Source of the DNA: Lentisphaerota bacterium
GTDB taxonomy: Bacteria > Verrucomicrobiota > Lentisphaeria > Victivallales > Victivallaceae
Length of the DNA: 64,000 nt
Reading direction: 5' to 3'
Assembly (NCBI GenBank): GCA_015061525.1
Contig: SUWK01000005.1
Span: 1-64,000 of the forward strand
Part shown: positions 41,078-49,602 of the stretch, piece by piece
Layout of the letters: each line of letters begins with the position of its first letter
Position numbering within the stretch: the first letter of the stretch is position 1
Program-made: the position numbers and the translations under genes
The notes under the pieces: generated by a model
Seen by the model: the letters and a program-made list of their open reading frames with translations, nothing else
What the model was told of the DNA's origin: nothing
The model's database searches: none

Positions 41078-42286
41078 TCAGAGCGGAAGTTTTTGCATAA
41101 GTGCCGCAAATGCGCCGTCTTTTTCCGCAGACGGCAGAGATTCTGCTCCGGATATCCGGATAAATCCGGGCAATTCTGTCAGCGCGTTATTCTCATCTTT
41201 TTCAATGGAACATGTCGAAATCAGCAAATATCCTCCGGGAGCGGTAAGACGCGCGGCATGGCGCAAAATTTCCTGCTGCAATTTCATCACATCGGCAAGG
41301 GATTTCTCTGAAAAACGCCACAACGCATCCGGACGCCTGCGGAAAACTCCGCTGTTGGAACACGGCATATCCGCAATCACAAAATCAAAACTTCCGGTCA
41401 AATCAGCCGGTTCCGCCGTGATTATCTGCGCCTGCACTTTGCGTTTTTCAAAATTCTCCCGGGTAAGTTTCTGACGGCTGCGGGAAATATCCGCTGCGGT
41501 GATCTCTGCCCCCGGCGGCAGCAATTCCGCTGCCATCAGAGTTTTCCCTCCGGGCGCACAGCAGATATCCAGCAATTTGCGCGTATGGATAAGTACATCT
41601 TTTGCCAACGATACCGCCATTGATGCCGCCGGATCCTGAATATAATATTCCCCGCGGGCGAACTCACCTGATTTCAATATTACCGCCGGATTGCCGGCAG
41701 CAAAACGGAACGGCTCATACGCCCGGATCATCCGGCTTCCAGACGGAGCTTTGACATCCCGGCACAAGCGAAAAGTAAACTCCGGGTGTCCGGCAAACAA
41801 TCCGGCAAACTCCTCCACCGTTTCTTCAGGAAACTCCCGCTGCCACCGTTCCAAAATCCCGTCCGGCAGAATTTCCTGCGCCTTTTGCGGCACAACAAAT
41901 TCTTCGCGCAGCGCAGCACGTAAAACCGCATTGACAAATTTATCCGCATGTTCGTGCCGTGCCAGTGTCACCGCCACATTCACCGTGGAATACACCTCGA
42001 CCCCATCCTGAAAACGGCATTGCGTCAATGCGGTATCCAACAGCGCAGCAACTCCGGCAGACGGCTCTTTGCGGCAGAATTTCCGCCATGCGCCGCGGAT
42101 CGCTTTGCGGTAACGGTAAATACAAGTAAGCAAATGTTCCAGAGCGCGGCGGCAATCTTCCGGAGCATGATCCAACACCTCATCCAGTGTACACACTCCC
42201 GCGTCGATCCGCTCCACTGCTCCTGAAGCGTAGAGCAGAACCTTCTCCTGCATTCCGGAGAATCTTGGCGGATGGACTTTATTCAT
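41078..42286 (-). CDS. rsmB: 16S rRNA m5C967 methyltransferase
   Basis: 402 residues: an N-terminal NusB-like helical domain (to about 140) and a C-terminal SAM domain with LDICCAPGGKT (about 239-249), DMPCSNSG (Cys about 309) and LISTCSIEKDEN, the two conserved cysteines of RNA m5C methyltransferases. I chose the ATG at 42286, which overlaps hldD by 8 nt; an in-frame start at 42343 would lie deeper inside hldD. Confidence 0.9.
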   Translation of the reverse strand: MNKVHPPRFSGMQEKVLLYASGAVERIDAGVCTLDEVLDHAPEDCRRALEHLLTCIYRYRKAIRGAWRKFCRKEPSAGVAALLDTALTQCRFQDGVEVYSTVNVAVTLARHEHADKFVNAVLRAALREEFVVPQKAQEILPDGILERWQREFPEETVEEFAGLFAGHPEFTFRLCRDVKAPSGSRMIRAYEPFRFAAGNPAVILKSGEFARGEYYIQDPAASMAVSLAKDVLIHTRKLLDICCAPGGKTLMAAELLPPGAEITAADISRSRQKLTRENFEKRKVQAQIITAEPADLTGSFDFVIADMPCSNSGVFRRRPDALWRFSEKSLADVMKLQQEILRHAARLTAPGGYLLISTCSIEKDENNALTELPGFIRISGAESLPSAEKDGAFAALMQKLPL

Positions 42287-43262
42287 CACCGAGGTACAAT
42301 CCGGTTTCAAGATAGTTGCACAGATAATCAGCCACCGCCTCATCCAGTGTCATGGAGTTTTCACTGTACCCCAATGCCCGGAGCTTGTCAATCCTGGCAC
42401 AAGTATAATACTGATAACGGTCACGCAAAGATTCCGGCATTTCAATATACTCGATATTGACCGGTTTGTTCAGCGCGGCGAACGCCGCTTTCACCAGATG
42501 GTTCCAACTCTCTGCCAACCCGCTGCCGATATTATACAACCCTGCGGCCTTGGAAGTATTGAAAAGAAACTCCACCATTTTCACCGCATCTTTGACATAG
42601 AGAAAATCCCGCAGCTGCTCACCGTCGGCATACTCCGGTTTATAAGAGCGGAAAAGCTGCATTTTGCCCGATTCCGTAATCTGTTCCCAGCTCCTCAGCA
42701 CCACACTGCGCATGTTCGCCTTGTGTCTCTCATTAGGTCCGTAGATATTGGAAAACTTGCAGCCGACCAGATATTTGAGATACCCCCGGCGTTTCGCCCA
42801 GAGGTCAAAAAGCTGTTTGCTGTAACCGTACATATTCAGCGGACGGAGATTTTCAATGGTCTCCTCATTATCATCATACCCCTGTGAACCGTCACCGTAA
42901 GTGGCACAGCTGGAGGCATAAACCATGCGGATATTGCGCTCCACACAGAACTCAGCAAGCTCGGCTGTATAACGGAAGTTATTATCGATCAAATATGAAG
43001 CATCGCGTTCAGTCGTCGATGAGCATGCCCCCATATGGATCACGCCGTCAATGACCGCGCCCTTAAAAAAACCGCTGCGCAGTTTTTCGCGGAAATCCTC
43101 CCGCTCCAGATAATCATCAAATTTGAGCGGAGCAAGATTCTTCCATTTATCCGTGGTATTTCCCAAATGGTCAACCACCATGATGTCAGTAATTCCGGCA
43201 CGGTTTAACTGCCAAATCATTGAACTGCCGATCAACCCGGCTCCACCGGTCACAATAAACAT
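42279..43262 (-). CDS. hldD: ADP-L-glycero-D-manno-heptose-6-epimerase
   Basis: Final step of ADP-heptose synthesis for the LPS inner core. 327-residue short-chain dehydrogenase-like enzyme: N-terminal FIVTGGAGLIGSS (NADP binding), the GACSSTTERDASYLIDNNF loop typical of HldD, and catalytic YGYSKQLFD. I chose the ATG at 43262 with TGGAGTG upstream. It sits between lptD and rsmB, grouping LPS synthesis with LPS export. Confidence 0.93.
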   Translation of the reverse strand: MFIVTGGAGLIGSSMIWQLNRAGITDIMVVDHLGNTTDKWKNLAPLKFDDYLEREDFREKLRSGFFKGAVIDGVIHMGACSSTTERDASYLIDNNFRYTAELAEFCVERNIRMVYASSCATYGDGSQGYDDNEETIENLRPLNMYGYSKQLFDLWAKRRGYLKYLVGCKFSNIYGPNERHKANMRSVVLRSWEQITESGKMQLFRSYKPEYADGEQLRDFLYVKDAVKMVEFLFNTSKAAGLYNIGSGLAESWNHLVKAAFAALNKPVNIEYIEMPESLRDRYQYYTCARIDKLRALGYSENSMTLDEAVADYLCNYLETGLYLGDE

Positions 43263-43290
43263 TGTTTTATCACTCCATTGAAAATTCAAA

Positions 43291-45888
43291 TCAGTTTCCG
43301 AACGCGGTCGCCTGACGCAGCACCGAATTCTGAACATTATTCATCGCTCCGTTGAGTCCGGTCAAATTGGCTGTAATGGAATACTCGATCTCCCAATCCC
43401 AGTGACCTTCATCATACTCCCGGTCAAATCCGGCAGTCAACAGCAGCTGCCAGCAGTGGAACTGCCGCAAAAGCGTAAACTCCACCTCATCCAGCGAACC
43501 TTCCGGCACATCGTAAGTGACACTGAATGTTCCAAACGTCCGGTGATCGGGAGTCAGCGGCATACTGCCGCGCAGGTAGAATCCCTCTTCAGTATCAGTT
43601 TTGTACTGCTCAAAATAACTGGCTGAATTGATCTGGGTCAGAGTTGACCCCATGGAATAACTGCTGCGCAGATCGTAGGGTCTGGCATAATTGTAACCGA
43701 TGGCAAACTTCCAGTTTTTCGCCGGTGTCCAGGTGAAATTGATATCCCAGAAGTTCAACCAGTCCAGAGCCAGACCGGTCTTGCCGACATTGCGTCCGTG
43801 ACGCATAGTGTCCTTCACCTCGCCGTCACCGCTGACATCAATCAGAAATTCCGTATTGAATGACAGTCCTTTGAAAATCTGCCAGCGCATCAATGTTCCG
43901 ATATTGCCGAACGCACTTTTTCCATCGACCTTCTCCAGATGGATATCCCAATAGTTTTCCATGTAGAAGAGATCCCGCACGCTGCTGCCGCTGCGGGTCT
44001 GCAGCCGGTTGATCATACCGAAACGGAAGAAATTCTGCTTCGTTATCCGGTCAATATCATCAAAGAAATATATCCGCTTGCGGTCAAGTGTCGGTTTGGG
44101 GATAAAGGTGTAATTAACATACGGCTGCATGATGTGGCGCAAACCGTCCAACTGGAAAAATCCGCTGCGGACATCCTGCCATGTATTGTGGATCTTGGTG
44201 GATAATTCAAAACCCAGTTCTGCCGCCAGACGCACTTTGGAACCGCCTTTGGAATCGTAAGTGGTGAAACGGTATTTACCGGTACTCTGCGGTTCAGCCG
44301 CGGCAAACATCTTTTTAAGTTCCGTATCGCGCACTTTGGTTTTGCTGGTTTTGGAATACGACGTAAGCTTGAATCCGGCGCGCGGAACCAGTGAGAAATA
44401 TTTGTTCGATATCGGATAGTACAGGAAATGGGTCGTATCAAAACGGAACGCGCTGTAATCTTTCAGCCGGGTATACCGCTGGGGATGCCAGCCGTTGAAG
44501 TCGATCCACGCCATACGCATATACGCGGCGTTGATGTCCCCCTGATAGTAAATACCGGTATTGAATATCTCCTGCCGGGGAATATCCATTCGCAGTTCCG
44601 GCATCTTTTCAACTGTCGTGTAAAAATCATTGATCCGGAATCTGGCATATGCCGATAAACTGAACCGGTCAAACTGCTGTTCAAGCGCGGCAAATGTCGC
44701 CGGCTGCGGATCACGATCATACATTCCCCGGAAAAAGTCGTGTTTGAAATATGCGTCACTCTGGGAATCCAACACTCCACGGAAATCCAGTTGCGGCGTG
44801 ATATGCGTCACATTACTGATCCGGAAATTGTATCTGCCGCGCGGCACACTCAAACGGTAATCCCGGTAATCCTCCGTTCCATAACGGTCACGGTCGTAAA
44901 TGGAGTAAGCCAGAAAATCCGTCCGGCTGTCCGGTGCCGCGATCTTACCCTCAATACCGTAACCGAAACCGCGCTGTTCATACCAGTCTGCAAGCAGATT
45001 GACTGAAAAATACGGTGCTTCGGAAAAGACAAATTTTTTCCGCAGTTTGATAAAATATCCCCAGGATGAACTTTTTCCATAGGTGAACGCTGCGATCCCC
45101 GGGTTCTCATCCTTGGGTTTGTAGAATACCGGCAGCCACAACAACGGCACACCGTAAATTTTCACCACGCCGTTGACCAGCAGTATTGAACTGTCACCCT
45201 TGTCCAGATCCATGTGTTTGATATCGTGGAACTTTGCTTCGTGCGGAGTTATCCTGATTTCGGAAGCGGCAATAGAGTAATGGGCATTATCTGATTTAAG
45301 GTAATCACATGCACTTACTTCAGCATCTTTCAACGTGATTACTCCGTCTGAGGTACGGACTCCTGACTCCGCCCGGCAGATGAATGTTGTATAGGCAATA
45401 CGCGGATTGATCATTTCAAAATAACTGCTGCCGAGGTTGCCGGTAACTTTATCCGCCAGCACCTGATCCGTCTGCCGGGCAAAAGAGACCGTATAGGATT
45501 CTTCCCCGAAAAGTGTCGATGAACGGTTGACTTCCCGCACCAGAATATTACGGCGGTGTTCCAGATCGGCAAGTTTTTTCAGCGATACCTGCGCCGTACC
45601 GTCTGCCCAACGGAATATCTGAACATTGCCGATTGCTTCAAAATCCCGGCTTTCCATATTGACCACGATCCGGTCGGCATAGATTTCCAATGACCCGACC
45701 GGCAGATACGCGTTGCCGTCAATGATGATATTTTTGCCGACGACCCGCCAGGAATCCGCATACAACTGCTTGAAATCATCCGGCGTCAGTTTGCGCAACT
45801 CTTCCGTGGCAGAAACTTTACACACAAAAGCTGCGCTGCAGCAGATTACCGCCAGCAGGATTTTTTTCAATGCAGAACCCGGCTTCAT
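43291..45888 (-). CDS. lptD: LPS-assembly outer-membrane protein LptD
   Basis: 865 residues with a signal peptide (MKPGSALKKILLAVICCSAAFVCKVSA). An N-terminal OstA/LptA-like jellyroll follows (about 30-200: GNAYLPVGSLEIYADRIVVNMESRDFEAIGNVQIFR), with VYGVPLLWLPVFYKPK-type transition before a long beta-barrel rich in alternating aromatic strands. It inserts LPS into the outer leaflet with LptE. It lies between plsC and hldD. Together with HldD it argues for a true LPS outer membrane. Confidence 0.9.
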   Translation of the reverse strand: MKPGSALKKILLAVICCSAAFVCKVSATEELRKLTPDDFKQLYADSWRVVGKNIIIDGNAYLPVGSLEIYADRIVVNMESRDFEAIGNVQIFRWADGTAQVSLKKLADLEHRRNILVREVNRSSTLFGEESYTVSFARQTDQVLADKVTGNLGSSYFEMINPRIAYTTFICRAESGVRTSDGVITLKDAEVSACDYLKSDNAHYSIAASEIRITPHEAKFHDIKHMDLDKGDSSILLVNGVVKIYGVPLLWLPVFYKPKDENPGIAAFTYGKSSSWGYFIKLRKKFVFSEAPYFSVNLLADWYEQRGFGYGIEGKIAAPDSRTDFLAYSIYDRDRYGTEDYRDYRLSVPRGRYNFRISNVTHITPQLDFRGVLDSQSDAYFKHDFFRGMYDRDPQPATFAALEQQFDRFSLSAYARFRINDFYTTVEKMPELRMDIPRQEIFNTGIYYQGDINAAYMRMAWIDFNGWHPQRYTRLKDYSAFRFDTTHFLYYPISNKYFSLVPRAGFKLTSYSKTSKTKVRDTELKKMFAAAEPQSTGKYRFTTYDSKGGSKVRLAAELGFELSTKIHNTWQDVRSGFFQLDGLRHIMQPYVNYTFIPKPTLDRKRIYFFDDIDRITKQNFFRFGMINRLQTRSGSSVRDLFYMENYWDIHLEKVDGKSAFGNIGTLMRWQIFKGLSFNTEFLIDVSGDGEVKDTMRHGRNVGKTGLALDWLNFWDINFTWTPAKNWKFAIGYNYARPYDLRSSYSMGSTLTQINSASYFEQYKTDTEEGFYLRGSMPLTPDHRTFGTFSVTYDVPEGSLDEVEFTLLRQFHCWQLLLTAGFDREYDEGHWDWEIEYSITANLTGLNGAMNNVQNSVLRQATAFGN

Positions 45889-45892
45889 AGCA

Positions 45893-46696
45893 TTACTTCT
45901 CCTCTTTTGCCCAACGCTCAAACGCACCGGCGATAAACTCCTCTACCGCATGCTGCTGCGCCTGACCGTTACCCTCGATCTCCATCGGGGCACCGAATTC
46001 AAACCACACATCCCGATCCGGATAAAGCGGCCCGAGGTCACGAATAATTTTGCCGCTTTCCAATATATCGGTCTTCAATGCCATCGGCAGTACGGCGACA
46101 CCGGCAGACTTCGCCAGTTTCACCCCGATGGAGTTGAATTGTTCACGGTCAAAAGTACGCGTACGCGTCGACTGCGGGAAAACGATCATTGATCTGCCGG
46201 CAAGCAATACCTCTTTGCCCCGGGTCAGAACCGTCTTCAGATCCTCACGCGGATTGGTTCGGGAAACTCCTATGGCTTTCATGGAGTTGAGGATATCTTT
46301 GATATACGCAGTATGAAGCAGTGACTCTTTGACAACAAAAGAAAAATCCACATACTCCCGGATGATCGCATGCAGCGATGCTGTCTCCAGCAGACTCATG
46401 TGGTTGCCGATGATAACGACCGGTCTGCCGTTGAGATCACGCAAATGATTCAAGCCGCGCAAATGAAGTTTCGCACCGCAATCTTCGATCAGGCGGATAT
46501 TTTCATTGGAATAATGGATCTGATTATCCTTATCCAGCTGACCTTTGGCGGCGCATCTGCCGCTGCGGATGAATGTACCGAAATTGCGGAAATAAAAATA
46601 CCACCGGCTCTTGAACATCAATTTGAATCCGGCCGCCACCGGATGATTTGCCGGTGTATCGTAACTGTCAAGACCGTGAAACATATATTCAGACAT
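45893..46696 (-). CDS. 1-acylglycerol-3-phosphate acyltransferase-like (PlsC family)
   Basis: 267-residue lysophospholipid or lipid-A-type acyltransferase. The motif I block is NHMSLLE, i.e. H99-x4-E104 where most PlsC have H-x4-D, and the FPEGTRS block reads FPQSTRTRTF. The family fold is clear, but the acceptor could be lysophosphatidate or an LPS-related lipid. The ATG at 46696 has GGGGAA 6 nt upstream; an in-frame start at 46750 is less likely. It lies 4 nt before lptD. Confidence 0.75.
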   Translation of the reverse strand: MSEYMFHGLDSYDTPANHPVAAGFKLMFKSRWYFYFRNFGTFIRSGRCAAKGQLDKDNQIHYSNENIRLIEDCGAKLHLRGLNHLRDLNGRPVVIIGNHMSLLETASLHAIIREYVDFSFVVKESLLHTAYIKDILNSMKAIGVSRTNPREDLKTVLTRGKEVLLAGRSMIVFPQSTRTRTFDREQFNSIGVKLAKSAGVAVLPMALKTDILESGKIIRDLGPLYPDRDVWFEFGAPMEIEGNGQAQQHAVEEFIAGAFERWAKEEK

Positions 46697-46837
46697 AAAG
46701 AATTCCCCAAAATAATTCCAGCACAGATGTTTATATTCTGCCGCATCCAAACTGCCGCCATTGGCTCCTTTTCATGGATCAGAAAGCAGCTTTGACAAAA
46801 CTGCAGCGGCAAAATTCTATTTTTTCATTCAGCGTAT

Positions 46838-46866
46838 AATATATCACCAAATAATTGATAATGCAA
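46838..46866 (-). promoter_or_regulatory. Promoter of the plsC-lptD-hldD-rsmB operon
   Basis: Minus strand: TTGCAT (46866-46861), 17-nt spacer, TATATT (46843-46838), about 140 nt ahead of the plsC-like start. Confidence 0.8.
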
Positions 46867-46872
46867 GAACTC

Positions 46873-46917
46873 CGCCGCACTCCCCGGGTAAAGTTGCCCT
46901 CAAATGCGGCGTTTTTT
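46873..46917 (+). terminator. Hairpin with T-run pointing toward valS
   Basis: CGCCGCA/TGCGGCG stem with an inner GGG/CCC, followed by TTTTTT on the plus strand. On the minus strand, the direction of valS, there is no T-run. It may end a short plus-strand transcript or act as a weak valS terminator. Confidence 0.55.
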
Positions 46918-46929
46918 CAACTGCATGAC

Positions 46930-49578
46930 TTATTTACCGAGAACTGCCAGCAGCTTCTGCGTTTCAGCAGCTTTCTGCTCCAATTCCGCCAGTTTGCTTC
47001 TGGTATCAGCAACCACCTGCGCCGGAGCGGATGAAACAAACTTCTCATTCGCCAGACGGCCTTTGGTTCCATTGATCCATTTTTCCAGATCGGCAAGCTG
47101 CTTTTTCAACCGCGCGACCTCGGCGTCAATGTCGATCAAGTCCGCCAGCGGCAGACTGATAACTCCGCAAACCACCGTTTGACTGGCAGCTGCACCACGA
47201 ACCGCAGCATCAAACGCCTCGCAGGTGATCTCTATCTCATTGGCATTGAGCAGACTCTTCAGCGAGGATATCTCTGCTTTGAGGAAAGTTTCCATTTCCG
47301 CATTGGCAGCTTTGACATGGAAATTGAGCTTCTTGCCGTCGGGCAGATTGTAACTGCTGCGCAGGAAACGCCCTGCACGGATCAATTCAAACTTGGCATC
47401 GGTATTCACCGCCAGAGCAACATCGCTTCTGCCGCTGCCGCAGGTCGGGAAATCCTCGTACATAAGGAACTTGCCTTCTTCAACAAAACCCATACGATGC
47501 GCCAGCTCTTCGGTGATGAACGGCATGAAAGGATGCAGAAGTTTCAAAATCCGGAACAATGCGTAATCCAGCACTGCCAGTGCCCGTTCCTTTTCTGCAC
47601 CACCGGCACGCATCGGAACTTTTTCCGCTTCCACAAACCAGTCGCAGAAATCGCTCCACACCAGATCGTACAGCGCGTGGGCAGCCGCATGGAAACGGAA
47701 GTTCTCCAACTCGTTTTCGATCGTTTCCGTTGCCGCATCCAGTTTGGCAAGCATCCAGTTCTCATCACTGGAAAGCGCACCGGCCGGCAGTTCACGGCAG
47801 TTCGCGGAACAATCCCCCTGCATCTGACGGAAACGGCAGGCGTTCCACAGTTTATTGGCGAAGTTTCTGCCGATCTCGCACTTTTCATTGCTGTATTTGA
47901 TATCCATGCCGATAGGGGCAATGTACGCAATGGAGAAACGCAGCGCATCGGCACCGTACTCTTTGATCACATCCAGCGGATCAGGGGAGTTCCCCAGACT
48001 CTTGGAAAGTTTTCTGCCCAAATCGTCACGGATGATACTGGTGAAATAAACGTTGTTGAACGGTATCTTGCCGGTAAATTCACAACCTGCCATGATCATA
48101 CGCGCAACCCAGAAGAAGATGATATCAGGACCGGTCACCAAATCATTGGTCGGATAAAACTTGGCCATTTCATCTTTACCGTCATTCGGCCAGCCCATGA
48201 TGGAGAACGGCCACAGCCAGCTGCTGAACCAGGTATCCAGCACATCCTCTTCCTGACGCCAGTTATCCCCGGCAGGAGCCTCCTCTCCGACATAAACTTC
48301 GCCTTTTTCATTATACCATGCCGGGATCCGGTGTCCCCACCACAGCTGACGGGAAATACACCAGTCCTGAATATTTTCCATCCAGTGGAAGTAGGTTTTT
48401 GTCCACCGTTCCGGGTGGAACTTGATCTTGCCGCTTTTCACCGCTTCGATAGCCGGCTTGGCAAGTTCGCCCATCTTGCAGAACCACTGGGCACTGACCA
48501 GCGTTTCGATCGGCACGTTGCCGCGCTCGGAGAATCCGACTGCGTGGGTGATATCTTCGATCTTCTCCAGCAGGCCTGCTTCTTCCATACGTTTCACGCA
48601 AAGATCACGCGCGGCGAAACGATCCATACCGGCAAACTCCGCCGGACAGAGATCGTTGAGTGAACCATCCGGATTCATGATATTGATAACTTCCAGATTG
48701 CACCGTTTGCCAACCTCAAAGTCGTTGGGGTCATGTCCCGGAGTGATCTTCACACAACCGGTTCCTTTGGTCGGATCAGCGTGCTGATCGCCGACGATCG
48801 GGATCTCTCTGTCGGTCAGGGGAAGTTTGACCATTTTGCCGATCAGATCTTTGAAACGCGGATCTTCCGGATGGACTGCCACAGCAGTATCACCGAACAT
48901 CGTTTCCGGACGCGTGGTCGCCACGGTCAGGAATCCCGAACCGTCAGCCAACGGATAACGGAAGTAATAGAACTTGCCGGGAACATCCTTGTAAATCACC
49001 TCTTCGTCAGAGAGCGCACTTTTCGCCGCCGGACACCAGTTGATCATCCGCTGACCACGGTAAATATATCCTTTTTCGTAGAGTTGGATAAAGACTTTGC
49101 GCACGGCTGCTGAAAGTCCCTCATCCATCGTGAACCGTTCACGCTCCCAGTCACATGAACAACCAAGTGTCCGCAACTGTCTGATGATCTTGCCGCCAAA
49201 CTCCTCTTTCCACTGCCAGACACGTTTGATAAATTCTTCACGGCCCAGTTCATCACGGGTAACATTTTCGGTCTCTTTGAGATATTTGACCACCCGCGCC
49301 TCCGTGGCGATACCGGCGTGGTCAGTGCCGGGAAACCAGCACACCTCGAAACCCTTCATCCGGGCACGGCGGCAGAGAATATCCTGCAGGGTGTTGTTAA
49401 GTACATGCCCCAGAGTCAGAATACCCGTAACATTAGGCGGGGGGATAACGATGGAATATCCCGGCTTGCCCGATTTCGGATCACCGTGGAAACAATTTGC
49501 CTTCTCCCACTCAGGGAACCATTTTTTCTCAACATCTGCCGATTCATACGCTCTCGGCAACGGCTCAATGTGTGCCAT
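46930..49578 (-). CDS. valS: Valyl-tRNA synthetase
   Basis: 882-residue class I synthetase. The signature PPPNVTGILTLGHVLN has TLGH in place of the usual HMGH. The editing CP1 domain includes TTRPETMFGDTAVAVHP; KLSKS (GRKLSKSLGNSPDP) and a C-terminal coiled-coil arm (DAEVARLKKQLADLEKWINGTKGRLANEKFVSSAP) follow. The ATG at 49578 is used rather than an in-frame TTG at 49593. It lies 24 nt after secA. Confidence 0.95.
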   Translation of the reverse strand: MAHIEPLPRAYESADVEKKWFPEWEKANCFHGDPKSGKPGYSIVIPPPNVTGILTLGHVLNNTLQDILCRRARMKGFEVCWFPGTDHAGIATEARVVKYLKETENVTRDELGREEFIKRVWQWKEEFGGKIIRQLRTLGCSCDWERERFTMDEGLSAAVRKVFIQLYEKGYIYRGQRMINWCPAAKSALSDEEVIYKDVPGKFYYFRYPLADGSGFLTVATTRPETMFGDTAVAVHPEDPRFKDLIGKMVKLPLTDREIPIVGDQHADPTKGTGCVKITPGHDPNDFEVGKRCNLEVINIMNPDGSLNDLCPAEFAGMDRFAARDLCVKRMEEAGLLEKIEDITHAVGFSERGNVPIETLVSAQWFCKMGELAKPAIEAVKSGKIKFHPERWTKTYFHWMENIQDWCISRQLWWGHRIPAWYNEKGEVYVGEEAPAGDNWRQEEDVLDTWFSSWLWPFSIMGWPNDGKDEMAKFYPTNDLVTGPDIIFFWVARMIMAGCEFTGKIPFNNVYFTSIIRDDLGRKLSKSLGNSPDPLDVIKEYGADALRFSIAYIAPIGMDIKYSNEKCEIGRNFANKLWNACRFRQMQGDCSANCRELPAGALSSDENWMLAKLDAATETIENELENFRFHAAAHALYDLVWSDFCDWFVEAEKVPMRAGGAEKERALAVLDYALFRILKLLHPFMPFITEELAHRMGFVEEGKFLMYEDFPTCGSGRSDVALAVNTDAKFELIRAGRFLRSSYNLPDGKKLNFHVKAANAEMETFLKAEISSLKSLLNANEIEITCEAFDAAVRGAAASQTVVCGVISLPLADLIDIDAEVARLKKQLADLEKWINGTKGRLANEKFVSSAPAQVVADTRSKLAELEQKAAETQKLLAVLGK

Positions 49579-49602
49579 AATTTCTTTCTCCAAATCTGAA
49601 TA

